Part shown: in pieces, positions 53,509-64,000 of the stretch
Layout: each line of letters starts with the position of its first letter
How positions within the stretch are numbered: the stretch's first letter is position 1
Source of the DNA: Pollenia angustigena
Lineage: Eukaryota; Arthropoda; Insecta; Diptera; Polleniidae
Assembly (NCBI GenBank): GCA_930367215.1
Contig: OV884057.1
Coordinates: 251,188,830-251,252,829, forward strand
Length of the DNA stretch: 64,000 nt
Reading direction: 5' to 3'
Notes under the pieces: model-generated
Database searches by the model: none
Told to the model about the DNA's origin: nothing
The model's input: only the letters and a program-made list of their open reading frames with translations
Position numbers and translations under genes: made by a program

Positions 53509-55200
53509 AAATTAATTTGTGCCTGTTTGTTGCAAAGTAAATGTGTCTGTATGTGTAAAAATAAATGTTAAAATTAAACATTTTGTTGGTTGGCATGTTG
53601 TTTGGTGTAATGGTTTTGCTTATTTTTGTTTTCTTTTCTGTTTTATTATGAATCTGTTTTTTACAACATTAAAATCTGATATAAAGGCATTATCATGATG
53701 TTGGCAATAACGTGTATTTTGCTGCAGCAAGTATTTTTCTTTATCCGCTGTATAATCAAATAATTGTTGTGTTGCTTGTTTAATTTTTTTGTGGTGTTGC
53801 TGGTAAATAAATTGTTTGTTTTAATTCTTCCCATATTATCTATGTTATACTTTTAAATAAATATACACATAAGCAACAAAAGCAGAGAGAAAGAATTTTT
53901 ATTTTTTTTTTGTTATTGCGACGTATGAGTTCTTTATTAACACTCATACGTCCTGAGGTGAAACATTTTTAATTATAATTTACAGTCAAGCAAACATTCA
54001 GGATACATACATATGTATGTTAGCAACTAAAATTAGTTAAATAAATGAAAACCATTTAAAACAACTCAACTGTTCGACTCTAAAATAAAAACGAATTTTG
54101 GAAAGAGAAGTTACACTGAGACCAGCTCAAATTAATGGGATTATCCACTAAAGGCTGATTACCATGTTACGCTGGTACTCCCGTGACTCATTTGGTACTA
54201 TTTCCAAATTTTTCAAACCTACATATTTATAATTGATATAAAATAGCAATTCGCATTTACTTTCAAATGAATTTATTGTTGGATTTAACAAAAGAGCTAT
54301 GATATTTCGCATTTGCTCTTTTACAATACCATTTGCACCAAACACTTAACTCCGCTACTGTGAATAGAGTTTTGCACTTGTTGATTGAACGATAGCTTAT
54401 GCCACATTCTAAGTTTAGTATCAGTGGCAGCATATAACCGTTTTCCAATGATATTGACAAGTTTTTAAAAGATATAGGAAACCACTTCTGCAAAAGTTCT
54501 ACATAGTAGAAGAGACGAATTCCTCTCAATTATATTTTCAAATATTCTTCAACAAGTTGGTTGTCACGTCAAGAAGAAATCAACAGAATTTTTGAAAAGT
54601 GGGAGCCCACTCCATTATTTTACTCCGAATTATTTTTAAGGAGATTTTACAAGCGCTAAATAAAATTTTATTATATTCGGACTTTCTACTCCTTTTCTGT
54701 TCCTGCAGTACAAATTGAAAATTGTAAACACAATAAATTTGGAAATGCAATTCGTATTAACATTTTTTTAGAACGCTTAAAGCTACGTTCACAATCAAAA
54801 AAACAATTTCGTTTTTTCTTCTATCTTTTTTCTTACCAAAGTATTTCATATAATTTCCATTCATTTTTAGAACAAAAATGTAACTAACATTTTTTTAAAA
54901 ATGTAACTAAAGTTGAGTCAACTAGAACTTCAGCAACAATTTGTATGAAATTGTTTCTGACGTTTAAAATAATTTTACTTAGTTTTGAATGAAAATTTTA
55001 TCATAATGTTGAAAAAAATAATAATTAACGCATACAATTGTTGTGGCTAAAATTTGCAAACGGTTTCTTAATGCAAAACGTGTGTGTTTGCAAAATAAAT
55101 TGTTGCTCTATTATGAACACCAAGTGAAAATGTATTTTTGATTGTGAACGAAGCTTAAAACGCTTTCGTTTAAAATTCGAGATTGCATTTTGAAAAATAT
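53509..55200. other. Spacer between inverted arms; unidentified open frames
   Basis: Contains a small palindrome at about 53920-53955 (GACGTATGAG / CTCATACGTC). Minus-strand frames at 54529-54263 and 54345-54148 (88 and 65 codons) overlap in different frames and could be pieces of one decayed protein, but I do not recognise them. Otherwise AT-rich. Confidence 0.35.
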
Positions 55201-55224
55201 TCGTCAATGTTCCACAATAAAAGA

Positions 55225-55800
55225 CGAAACCCTTGTGGAGCCCAACCGAAAAGTCCGATCGAGATAAATGGCATATCGTTGGAAAGGCAACTGAATGCCT
55301 TTTCCGTCGATATGCTAAAAGCGCAATTTGAAAAAAATCGGATGAAAAATAAAGGTTTTATTAAGGATTTTGTGGAACGACAATATTTTCATCCCATATA
55401 AAATTCCGCCTTTTTTTTAACCATCAGTTTTAACGTATTTAAAAAAAACGGAATTTTATATGAGATGAAAAATATTGTCGTTCGACAAAATCCTTAATAA
55501 AAACTTTATTTTTCATTCGATTTTTTTCAAATTGCGCTTAAAACGTTGGTAATCAAATATACTATTTGGCTAAAACATAAAACATTCCAGATATTTAACA
55601 TAACGTAGAAAAAAACGAAATAAAAATGAAAAATTTTGAAAAAAACGTAAAAATAGGCAAATTTCGAACTTTGAGGTGCCATAACTCAGCCAATTCTTAT
55701 CAGATAAACATTTTTAGCATATCGACGGAAAAGGCATTCAGTTGCCTTTCCAACGAATTTATCTCGATCGGACTTTTCGGTTGGGCTCCACAAGGGTTTG
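55225..55800. mobile_element. Fold-back element with an insertion in one arm
   Basis: Left arm 55225-55425: CCTTGTGGAGCCCAACCGAA, CCGATCGAGATAAATGGCAT, then AAATCGGATGAAAAATAAAG and ATAAAATTCCG. The right arm is inverted and split: 55448-55540 and 55715-55800, separated by about 170 bp. Loop about 25 bp. One arm is open for 72 codons (55183-55401) and the other for 76 (55626-55856), but each is the inverse of the other, so neither is a gene candidate. Confidence 0.75.
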
Positions 55801-56007
55801 AGTGGGACCATACACCGAAAAACACAAAAGTACCGTTATCTAAAAAACTTAACTAATGAAAAAAAAATTACAGCGTTTTTCGTGTTCAGGAGGTCAAAGT
55901 TAACTTATCTAGGCACGTGGCGTTCTTGGTAATTTTCCAAATTAAAAATTTGTAAAGCAGTGTAATTAATGAACAAATACATTTTAAGTACCTTTTGTTG
56001 TATTTAA
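55801..56007. other. Short spacer
   Basis: No feature recognised. Confidence 0.3.
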
Positions 56008-56870
56008 TACTAGCTGACCCGGTCCGCGTTGCTGGCCCTAAGCAAATATTGTTGTATTACCAGACGATTTAAATTGAGCTTTAAACGAAATTTACGGCCT
56101 TTAAAATGTTCCTTCTGTAAAAACCTAAGTTGGACCATGGCGATGATTTTAAAGAAAAAATCGTCCAAATCGGCCCAGCCGTTCTCAAGTTATGCGCTTA
56201 ATAGAAAAAGTGGGCGTAAAAGTAGGCGTGATACATTTTTCTTTCGATGAAAACGTAAAATGGATTAATACGAACATTTAAAAGAAAAATTAGTCAAATC
56301 GATGAAGCCCTTTTTTTTAGGTAAATCGAAAAAAGTGGGCGTGGCAAAATTTTCTTTCCGTAAAAACCTAAGTTGGACCATGGCAATCATTTTAAAGAAA
56401 ATCGTTTGAATCGGTCAAGCCGTTCTCAACTTATGCGCTTAATAGAAAAAGTGGGCGTAAAAGTAGGCGTGGTAAATTTTTCTTTCGATTAAAACTTAAA
56501 GTTGATTAATACGAACATTTGAAAGAAAAATTAGTCAAGTCGATGGAGCCGTTTTCTGATTTTAGGTAAATCGAAAAAAGTGGGCGTAAAAGTAGGCGGG
56601 GCAAAATTTTCTTTCCGTGTAGATCTAAGTTAGACCATGGCGATCATTTTAAAGAAAAAATCGTTCAAATCGGTCAAGCCGTTCTCAAGTTATGGTTTTT
56701 GCCACGCCCCTCCGCCCCCAGACCGAAAATCAAAAATCAGACTTCCCTATGTTACCCGCCTGAATATTCTGAAGATTCCCTGAAAATTTCATCAAAATCG
56801 GCCCAGCCGTTTTGGAGTCCATACGTTACATACACACATACATACACACATCCAATTTTATATATATAGA
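56008..56870 (+). repeat. Dispersed repeat starting CTAGCTGACCCGG with 2.5 tandem units
   Basis: Starts TACTAGCTGACCCGGTCCGC and ends TACATACACACATCC then TATATATAGAT. Internally GTTGGACCATGG (GTTAGACCATGG in the third) occurs at 56129, 56372 and 56629, units of about 243-257 bp that include GTGGGCGTAAAAGTAGGCGT and AAATCGGTCAAGCCGTTCTC. Repeats with the CTAGCTGACCCGG start and this ending are, from memory, widespread in insect genomes. I do not assign a class. Confidence 0.6.
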
Positions 56871-57678
56871 TTTGTTTTTAAAAATAAAAAAAAAGATTTA
56901 GTACTATTGGGACCGAAAAAGTACAATTTCAAATGCTCGTTGGTACGATATTGGCTTTCTCATTTATCATCCCTGCCATGTTATATGGCTATGTAAGTTT
57001 ATTTACAGCTACAAAATACATTTATGTATTTTATTCAACATTTTTCATTTTTTTTTAAATTTATTTTATTACAAAAAAGCTTTATAAAATACATAACTGA
57101 AATTTAGCTCATAGAATAAATTTGAAAAAATGAAAAATGTTCAATATAATATAAAGTTACCTTCGGAAGGAAATAATTCCCAGTTTTTATGTATTATATT
57201 AAAATAATTTTTAAATTTATACATAACGGTATAAATGTAATCAAATCAAGAAAAATAATTTGTTTTCACTTAATTTGCATAAAATTTAGTTAAAATTTAC
57301 TAAAGGTAACAATTTACAAATATGTATATGGGGGATTTCAAATCAAGTGACCCAATTTTTAAATCGATGTCTTCCGATTTGGGTGAAATAAGCACCAAGC
57401 GTAGTCCTATTAAATAGACCGGTCAAAAAGTTTCTGAGATAAAGGCGGTCAAAGTTTGACATTTTGGTATTCTTTCTCGTCCATGTAACTTATTACCTAT
57501 TGGTGTTAGACAACTTTGTCCCAAGTAGCTTAGATAGGTATTTGATCAATCTTTTAAAAAAAAAATATTTTTGTTTTTTTTTTAAATTTTTTAAAAGTTT
57601 TTTTTATATTTTTTTAGCGGGAATGTTTTTTTTTTGTTTTTTTTTTTGCTCAAAAGAAAGCTTATGTCTTTATGAGTT
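56871..57678. other. Non-coding spacer
   Basis: Contains the inverted match to 45945-46010 at about 57075-57130 and long T runs near 57560-57650. No gene supported. Confidence 0.4.
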
Positions 57679-59000
57679 TGCATTACAACAGACAATAACC
57701 GCCGCCACTGCCACCAATATTAAGTTTAAATTGTTTTTAATAATCACTACCAATTTTTAAAGTAATTTGTAATTTGTTTTTGGCTTTTTGGTTTTAATAA
57801 AAACAAAAACACATTTACGCATTTATTTCTTTTGGTTGCTGGTGTTTGTTTAAAATTTGTTAAATACATTTCAACTCAATTTGGCCTTAGGAAATGTTTT
57901 AAATTAGTTCAGCTTAAAATAAATTCCAGGAATACACAATGCCAGATATTTATTATAAACTTTGCCAAATTTAATATTAATTATCCAAAATTCTTGTGTG
58001 AATTGCAAAAATATTGAAACGTATTTTTAATCGTATAACACTGGCTTAACATAAAAAGGCTCTAATTCCACATTTTTTAGAAATTGAGATTTTAATGCAG
58101 TAATGTGCAATAAGTAAAAAACATTGATTTAAATGAAAAAAATACAATCATCTCATTTTTTTAAAAATAGCTTAGTTAAGAAAAATATGAATTTTTGAAG
58201 AAATCGGTCCAAGGACACGCCTGCCTCCCATGTGTCCTGAAATGGAAAAATGTAATTTTAGCTTCAATAATGCCCACAAAACTAATGGTCATACTGTTAC
58301 ACACACTACTAGCAACGTGTGTGTATATTTTCATTTAAATCTGAACAAGGACTCAAGGTCCTGCTATATATCCTTTTTCTTAAAAATGCTACAACACTTA
58401 CAAAAATTGTCTAATTGTTATAAAATTTGGTATGGAAATTGATATATGTTAGATATATATGTATGCCAAATTGGTAGAATCGGATACAAAATAATGAGAA
58501 AAATATAAAAACATCATTTAATGAAAAATGAATTAAAAACGCTTAAAATGCTCTTGCAAAAATAACAAGTAAGAAAGTATAATCGGTCAAGACCGACCAT
58601 GTGACCCAGAGTGTAATCAAATTTCCTAGAGTGTAATCTACTTGGGCAATCATGGACCCTCCAGAACAAAATAATGTTATGAGGTTAAGATTCGTTTAAA
58701 AGTTCTTTCCTATGAAGGTTTATTTTGGACCTACCTGGACAACATTTTGTCATGACTAATATTTTTAAGGAAGCTCCCATTAAAAGCGATTTTCGGGAGA
58801 ATGATTTGTATGGGAACTATGTTCAAAAATTGAAAGATTCCAATAAAATTTGATAAGCTGATTTTGATTGAAATAAAATTAGTTTGGTTTCGACCAAATT
58901 AAATCTTGCCGATGTAATAAGATGGTTTTTGTAAAATTATGGACCGATTCGCTCCATTTTCAATAGGCTTGGTCCTTGTACCAGTCAAAGCCTCTGTGAC
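57679..59000 (-). repeat. Right arm of the 1.3-kb inverted duplication
   Basis: Inverse of 52196-53508, beginning ATAACCGCCGCCACTGCCAC at about 57695 and ending AAAGCCTCTGTGACAAGG near 59003. The arms are about 4.2 kb apart. This arm continues into Transib copy B, whereas the left arm stops at the gypsy remnant. Confidence 0.8.
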
Positions 59001-59117
59001 AAGGTTGCATGGGACAGAAAGTGATTCTGAGCCGATCTAACGAATTATTTGAATTTATTTCTTATTATATTCCTAATTTATTTTCTTTAAACTAATTTAT
59101 TTATTATTTACATATGT

Positions 59118-59395
59118 ATGTTCATATTTTTTAATTACAATAAATCATCTACAGTACTGGATTTTTCCACAAAAAAAAAATTGCCGCTCATTTCTCAATT
59201 TCTTCAAAAACTGTATTTTTTTAAGTCTTTGGATTCCTTTTTGAAGACAACAACGGATCTGAGGAAAGTATTAAATGAGTCATTAAATCTTTATGAGTGT
59301 CTCTTCTTGACGTTTTTCTCGTATGGGACAGTCTTGTTTTTCTCACGATTTTGTGGTTGGCTTCCAATGCTTCTTCGGACAAGCACCCTGAAATT
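59118..59395 (-). pseudogene. Transib transposase C-terminal exon (copy B)
   Basis: On the minus strand, after AAATTTCAGG: LSEEALEANHK, SHTRKTSRRDTHK and LMTHLILSSDPLLSS, then a stop replaces the acidic tail and about 40 codons are degraded. It differs from copy A by a handful of substitutions and keeps the same splice-acceptor-like start. Confidence 0.75.
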
Positions 59396-60027
59396 TATTT
59401 TAGTTATTTTCAACGTTTCATTATAATTTCAAAAAGTCACTTTAATACCTTAATATATCTTATTATATTCCTAGTTCATTTTTTTTTTAAACTAATTCAA
59501 TCTTTGAAAATTTGAGCAAAAATCACGAAAATAGGATTTTTTAAATACATTTTTTTTCAAGTTGTGGTAAATTTTTTTAATTGTTTTTCTTGTAGTTATT
59601 AGAAAACAGTCTAAATATTCGAAATCAAAAAAAAAACCCATAGACGATATTTTTTTTTTTTTTAATATTCCATCAAAGTTAAGAAATTTTTAGAGCTTAA
59701 GTAAATAATAAGCATTTTTCAAACCATTTCAAAAATATGTATAGGAGAATAATTCAGCTAAAAATTATTCATAGTTGATTTAAAATATAGTTAGCTGTTA
59801 CAGAAAAAAATTTCAATCTCATAATACAGAAAATGAATTTTTTACAATTATTTTCTTGAAACAATAAAAAACCAAGGGCATTTGTGATTTCAGCGCCCTC
59901 TTATGCCGTAAAATGCAGACAAACACAAGCAATTTTTTATACAGATTTTGATTTTTGTTTTATTTTATTGAACGGTATAAGTTTGAATTTATATTTCACA
60001 GTATTTGTAGTTTATTGTCTTTTAAAC

Positions 60028-61309
60028 GGCTGTAGGAAATATCGCCCAAAAAAAAAAAAAAAAAAAAATGAAAAATCGCCCAAATGAAGAATCGCACAAA
60101 AGAACATGAAAAATGACTCAAAAAGTTATATATGAAATTTTGCCCAAAAGAAAAGAAAAAGGGCCCAAAATATAAATGAAAAATGACCCAAAAAGAAAAA
60201 ACTAATTTTTTCCCAAAAAAATAAAATTAAAAAATACCCAATATGCAAAACAGTGTTAGTATTCATATAAATTTAGTAACATACAAATGAAAGTTTTATG
60301 TAAAAAATTGCATTGTATTTTCAACGACTGAGCGGCAGTATGGACAGTAATACTTATTTGAGCCCTGCGCCAAACTTTGTGCACTATTCAATAGTTAAAT
60401 ATAATAGCTAAATAGCAAAAACCGGCTTCGCTAACTATAGCTTCTCTGAATAGCCGGCCTTCGGCCGGGCTCAAGGATTTTCTTCTCTATGATATAACAA
60501 AGACCGGCTTCGCTAACTAAAGCTTATCTGCGCAGACGGCCTTTGGGCGGGCGCAAGGATTTTTTCCTTTATGGTATAACAAGTACCGGTTGCGGTTAGT
60601 AAAGCTTCTAAAATCTGCCCTGTTTCCGAACGAAGGCCGACTTCACAGATAAGCTTTAGTTAGCGAAACCAGTATTTGTTATACCATAGAGTTAGCGATG
60701 CCGGTTTTTGTTATACTATAGAGGAGAAAATCCTTGCCCCCGGCCGAAGGCCGTCTGTGCAGAGAAGCTTTAGTTAGCGATGCCGGTTTTTGTTATACTA
60801 TAGAGGAGAAAATCCTTGCCCCCGGCCGAAGGCCGGCTGTGCATATAAGCTTTAGTTAGCGTAGCCGGTACTTGTTTTATCAAAGAGGAGAAAACCCTTG
60901 CGCCCGTCCAAAGGCCGGTTATGCTTTCGAGTTTGTAAGCTATGCTTTCGAGTTTGTCCATGGACACTATGACACTGGATGTTGACATGCCACCTTTTCG
61001 CAATATGTCCCGTTATTTTTATAAATAAAATTTAGGAATTCGACGTATAGTAATATTGAATGATTTAGACAAATAGTATGAAAGATTTTGACGAAATTTT
61101 AAAAATGAAAAATGGCCCGAAAAAATGGGCTAATTTTCATATAATATTTAAAAAAAAACGAAAAATCGCCCAATAATAACGAAAAATAGCCCAAGTATTT
61201 TGGGTCACTTTTCATATGAATTCAGGCCCAATTTTACATGGAATTTTTTTGGGCGATTTTTCATTTATTTTTTTGGGCCATTTTTCTTTGGGCGATTTTT
61301 CCTACAGCC
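60028..61309. mobile_element. 1.28-kb fold-back element with 9-bp target duplication
   Basis: GGCTGTAGGAAATATCGCCC at the left is inverted at the right as GGGCGATTTTTCCTACAGCC. The flanks are CTTTTAAAC (60019-60027) and CTTTTAAGC (61310-61318), nine bases with one mismatch. Long subterminal tracts repeat GAAAAATCGCCCAAA-type words on both sides. The centre (60420-60930) is GC-rich and made of inverted and direct GCCGGCCTTCGGCCGGGC-like blocks with AAGCTTTAGTTAGCG. A 9-bp duplication plus long TIRs suits a MULE/Foldback-like element. Non-coding. Confidence 0.82.
60420..60935. repeat. GC-rich nested direct/inverted repeat
   Basis: ACCGGCTTCGCTAACTA...AAGCTT...GGCC(T/G)TCGGCCGG...CAAGGATTTT...ATATAACA blocks occur twice in one orientation (60420-60590) and three times in the other (60600-60930), spaced roughly 100-115 bp. 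Strong hairpins are predicted by inspection. Confidence 0.75.
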
Positions 61310-61687
61310 CTTTTAAGCTCCTGAAAACTATGAAAATTTAAGCAAAAATCATGAAAATAGCCATTTTGAAAAAAAAAATTTTTTTCGAGTTGTGGTAAAA
61401 TTTTTTTAATTGATTTTCTTGGAGTTATTAGAAAACAGTCTAAATGTTCGAAATCAGAAAAAAACCCATAGACGATATTTTTCGTTTTTTTTTATATTCC
61501 ATCAAAGTTAAGAAATTTTTAGAGCAAGCATTTTTCAAACCAATAAAAAAAAAACACTTATGAGAAAATAATTCAATAAAATTTTTATACAGTTAGTTCT
61601 AAATATAGTAAACTACTACAGAAAAAATCTCGTGCTTAAAAAAACAACAGTTTTCCTGAAGCATGTAAAACTCAAGTAGTTGTTGAG

Positions 61688-62632
61688 TAGGTTGGCAGCG
61701 AAATGTATGGAGCAATTTTTTTGTATTAATATTGATGTCTCCAGGGCAGAATATTGTGCCACATGGTCTAAAATTGATGTCGAAAAAATTTCAGCCAAAT
61801 CGGGTAACTTTAACCCGTGCCCCTTTGAGGTCAAAGTTCAAATGATAAAAAAAAAATTTCCATACAAGCAAAAAATTTTTCTTTCGATTTTTTATTTTTT
61901 TTATTTTTAATATTAGTAAGCTTTATTCGCTTATTAACAACAAAAAATTTCATTTCGATCGGAAAAGATTTTCAGTTTCAAAAGTGACTCTGAAAAAAAA
62001 TTTTCAGGCTTGTTAGGGGCTTACTCTAAAAAATTTTCAAATTTTTTTTTTTTTTTAGTTCTGACAAGCATACATTAAAGGTATTTTGCCGCTCTTAATA
62101 ATAGGTTTTTTTAAACATTTTTTGTGACGTCGTAATTTTGTTTTTTAATAGAGCCAAAAACTAAATTTTTGCAGCTTTTGGCCCCAATTAAGAACAAAAC
62201 TTCGATGTCACCAAAAAAAAAAGAAGATTTAAAAAACCTGGTATTAAGAGCAACAAAAAAACTTTAATGTGTGCTTATCAAAACTAAAAAAAATTTTTTT
62301 TTTTAAATTTTTTAGAGTAAGCCCCTAACAAGCCTCAAATTTTTTTTTCGGAGTCACTTTAGAAACTGAAAATAATCTTGTCCGATCGTAATGAGATTTC
62401 TTGTCGTTAATAAGCTTATAAAGCAAACTAATATTGAAAAAAAAACGAAATTTTTTTTTTGCTTGTATGGAAATTTTTTTTTTTTTATCATTTAAACTTT
62501 GACCTCAAAGGGCCACGGGTTAAAGTTATCCGATTTGGCTGAAATTTTTTCCACATCAGTTTTAGACCATGTGGCACAATATTTCGCCCGGGAGATGTTG
62601 AAAATCCAAAGTTTAAATTTAGTTGAACCCTA
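61688..62632. mobile_element. 945-bp fold-back hAT-like element with perfect 8-bp duplication
   Basis: Flanked by TTGTTGAG on both sides (61680-61687, 62633-62640). The ends are TAGGTTGGCA and, inverted, TAGGGTTCAA. Almost the whole element is one palindrome: ATATTGTGCCACATGGTCTA, CAGCCAAATCGGGTAACTTT and CTTTGAGGTCAAAGTT at the left are inverted at 62470-62590, with a loop near 62110-62220. It inserted into Transib copy B after the block matching copy A near 23970. The 8-bp duplication and TAGG start fit hAT. Confidence 0.83.
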
Positions 62633-62802
62633 TTGTTGAGCAATTTTTACTTTAAATTCTCAAACTTTGGCGTTAAATCTTAAAAATTCTTCAAAATTCA
62701 TTTTAATTATTTTGTTATCTATCGATCTGTACATTTTTAAGTACAATATAAGACTTGTTTTTTTTTATTATTTATGTCTATGGGCCACAGCACTGTGCGT
62801 CG

Positions 62803-63489
62803 TTTGCCTTCAGTAATTACAACATTATTTCAGTGTAGTGTGAGTTTTGTCAAAAGTGTTTTAATATTTTGCAAATTTTTTTAAAAATATACATATTTCA
62901 AATGTCGTTTAATTATTTAAAAAAAAAATTTCTTTTACATTTGACGAGAACAAAAAAAAAAGCAAATAATTTCGACAAGATATTCTTTTGTTAAACACAT
63001 ACCAAAAACATGCTTTACTCGTACCACGTTACGTATGAGTGCTATGAAATATTTTAATAATATGAACAAACAGACTTACATGCCATAAATATTTATTTAT
63101 ACGTGTACATTAGGGATATAACTTTTTAACAATTTTTTAAGATACCAAAATCGGCATAGCACAGTTCGATAGAGCATAAAAAACTATAAGGGAACTTATA
63201 TTTACTTTTTCGGTCAAACAAGTTCACACACCAACCGCGAAGAAGTTTTGAAAATTTTTAATTTTATTTTTGGTTAACCCATTTTTCGCCGCACATAGTT
63301 CCTGTCGAACAATTTCCATAAAACTTTATTTTTTACCTAATATAATGCTAATTTAGAAAATTGAAAACCTTAATTGCGATTTTTTTTTTTAGTTTTCCGG
63401 AAAATGAGTGGTGATTATTATCACCACCGGCGAAATATGTAAACAAATGAAATTTTTTTTAGAAACGATGAAAAACATTTTATTTATTA
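62803..63489. other. AT-rich spacer, nothing recognised
   Basis: No reading frame, RNA or repeat with another copy was recognised. Confidence 0.4.
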
Positions 63490-63850
63490 ATAATTTTATA
63501 TATTATTATCAGTGTTGTATATTTCAAAACATTTCGTATGTAGGTGAACCTCACACATCTTGCACATAAATTGTGTATGGCCGTGGCGTTGCTTACATCG
63601 ACGTTTTTTGCCTTCCTTCTGTCTTACAATAAAGTGTTGTGACAATTTTGTACGTTTTGAATTTGGTTGTTCTGATTCTGTTCGCTGATGGACTTCATTC
63701 TCAGAAACAAGTAGAGCTCTAGCGATTTCAGACCGAAAGTCTAGTTGTGGTTTGGCTCGGGTTTTTCCAATATTACACAAAAAAAAAAAACAGTGCATTT
63801 TCCAGACGTTTACAATAGCAGAATCCGCAGCGTTTGAAAAATTAATAATA
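63490..63850 (-). pseudogene. piggyBac transposase C-terminal remnant
   Basis: Minus-strand frame 63798-63496, with a likely upstream continuation to about 63850 (AADSAIVNVWK). LDFRSEIARALL is followed by RCKQRHGHTQFMCKMCEVHLHTKCF. piggyBac transposases end in a cysteine-rich zinc-binding domain preceded by an FR..IA..LI segment. Here one of the expected paired cysteines is missing (CKQR instead of CxxC), which argues for decay or a derived finger. The catalytic core would lie at higher coordinates; what is seen up to 63850 suggests the C-terminus only. No TTAA-flanked terminus was found below 63490. Confidence 0.65.
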
Positions 63851-64000
63851 TGTTTATTTAAAACAAAAAATAGCTCAAGTATGAGATTTCATTAATATTT
63901 AGAGATGGTAAGAGATTTTTCTGCAAACCAAAACGTATCTTTAACCTTTTTTAACGAAAAAAAGTAAAAAATTAATAAAAAACACCGTATAAAATTATAA

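Larger units (their letters stand above)
58166..62797 (-). mobile_element. Transib-derived element (copy B), inverted, with nested insertions
   Basis: The right terminus on the plus strand is CACTGTG (62791-62797), followed by CGTCG. The preceding text ATGTCTATGGGCC is the inverse of the left end of copy A. Internal blocks align inversely with copy A: 62640-62790 with 23786-23940, 61320-61680 with 24000-24350, 59480-59760 again with 24060-24370 (so that block is duplicated), and 59118-59390 with the transposase exon. The copy-A-like other terminus is absent: homology to A stops at 58166, where the arm-specific 0.45 kb begins. Nested elements: 60028-61309 and 61688-62632. Confidence 0.75.

Noticed and set aside
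55183..55856. Two open frames of 72 and 76 codons
   Set aside because: They lie on the two arms of one fold-back element and are antisense images of each other.
60770..61003. Minus-strand 77-codon frame
   Set aside because: It falls in the GC-rich hairpin core of the fold-back element and shows only its repeat structure.

Overview
The window looks like AT-rich, gene-poor nuclear DNA of a higher fly. The grounds are the base composition, the LINE, Ty3/gypsy, hAT, Transib and piggyBac families present, and the dense short inverted-repeat elements. The fly assignment is inference; a calyptrate fly such as a blow fly or muscid would fit. I found no host protein-coding gene, rRNA or functional tRNA gene that I can defend. 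Nearly everything that can be named is a transposable element (TE), usually broken and often nested.

Layout. 1-11,000: small terminal-inverted-repeat (TIR) elements, a 142-bp tandem repeat, a Transib (RAG1-related) transposase remnant near 6.0-6.6 kb, and two copies of a 0.7-kb repeat carrying GAACGTACG motifs, the second split by a MITE (a short non-autonomous inverted-repeat transposon). 11,370-15,450: a comparatively GC-rich block of degenerate tandem repeats with a poly(A) signal at its right end, into which a 1.7-kb hAT element jumped with a perfect 8-bp target duplication. 15,580-16,200: a LINE remnant cut by a MITE.

16,880-27,390 is the most unusual part. An 11-bp minisatellite, (TGAACTAGAAC)n, holds two different non-LTR retrotransposons in the same orientation. 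All four of their junctions fall at the same phase of the repeat. The longer copy has a PHD-like ORF1, an endonuclease and a reverse transcriptase (RT). It was later hit by two MITEs and by a 2.18-kb Transib-derived element whose termini are CACAGTG, the heptamer of V(D)J recombination signals, with a 5-bp GC-rich target duplication.

28,800-46,000: a 2.4-kb inverted-repeat element with nested palindromes, several copies of hairpin-ended repeats (two with a 153-bp internal tandem repeat), a 1.5-kb hAT with a decayed transposase and a perfect 8-bp target duplication, an RTE-like LINE fragment, and a 1.9-kb hAT with nested MITEs. 46,265-47,670: a 5'-truncated LINE with an intact RT frame. 48,690-52,195: a decayed Ty3/gypsy pol with a candidate 3' LTR region. 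52,196-59,000: a 1.3-kb inverted duplication around a 4.2-kb spacer. 58,166-62,797: a second Transib copy with two further nested elements whose target duplications are visible. 63,490-63,850: a piggyBac transposase C-terminus.

How it fits together: the region reads as a nested-insertion record. The order of events can be derived in several places: minisatellite, then LINE, then Transib or MITE; and tandem array, then hAT. All alignments were done by eye against remembered family features, so family-level calls are firmer than clade-level ones.
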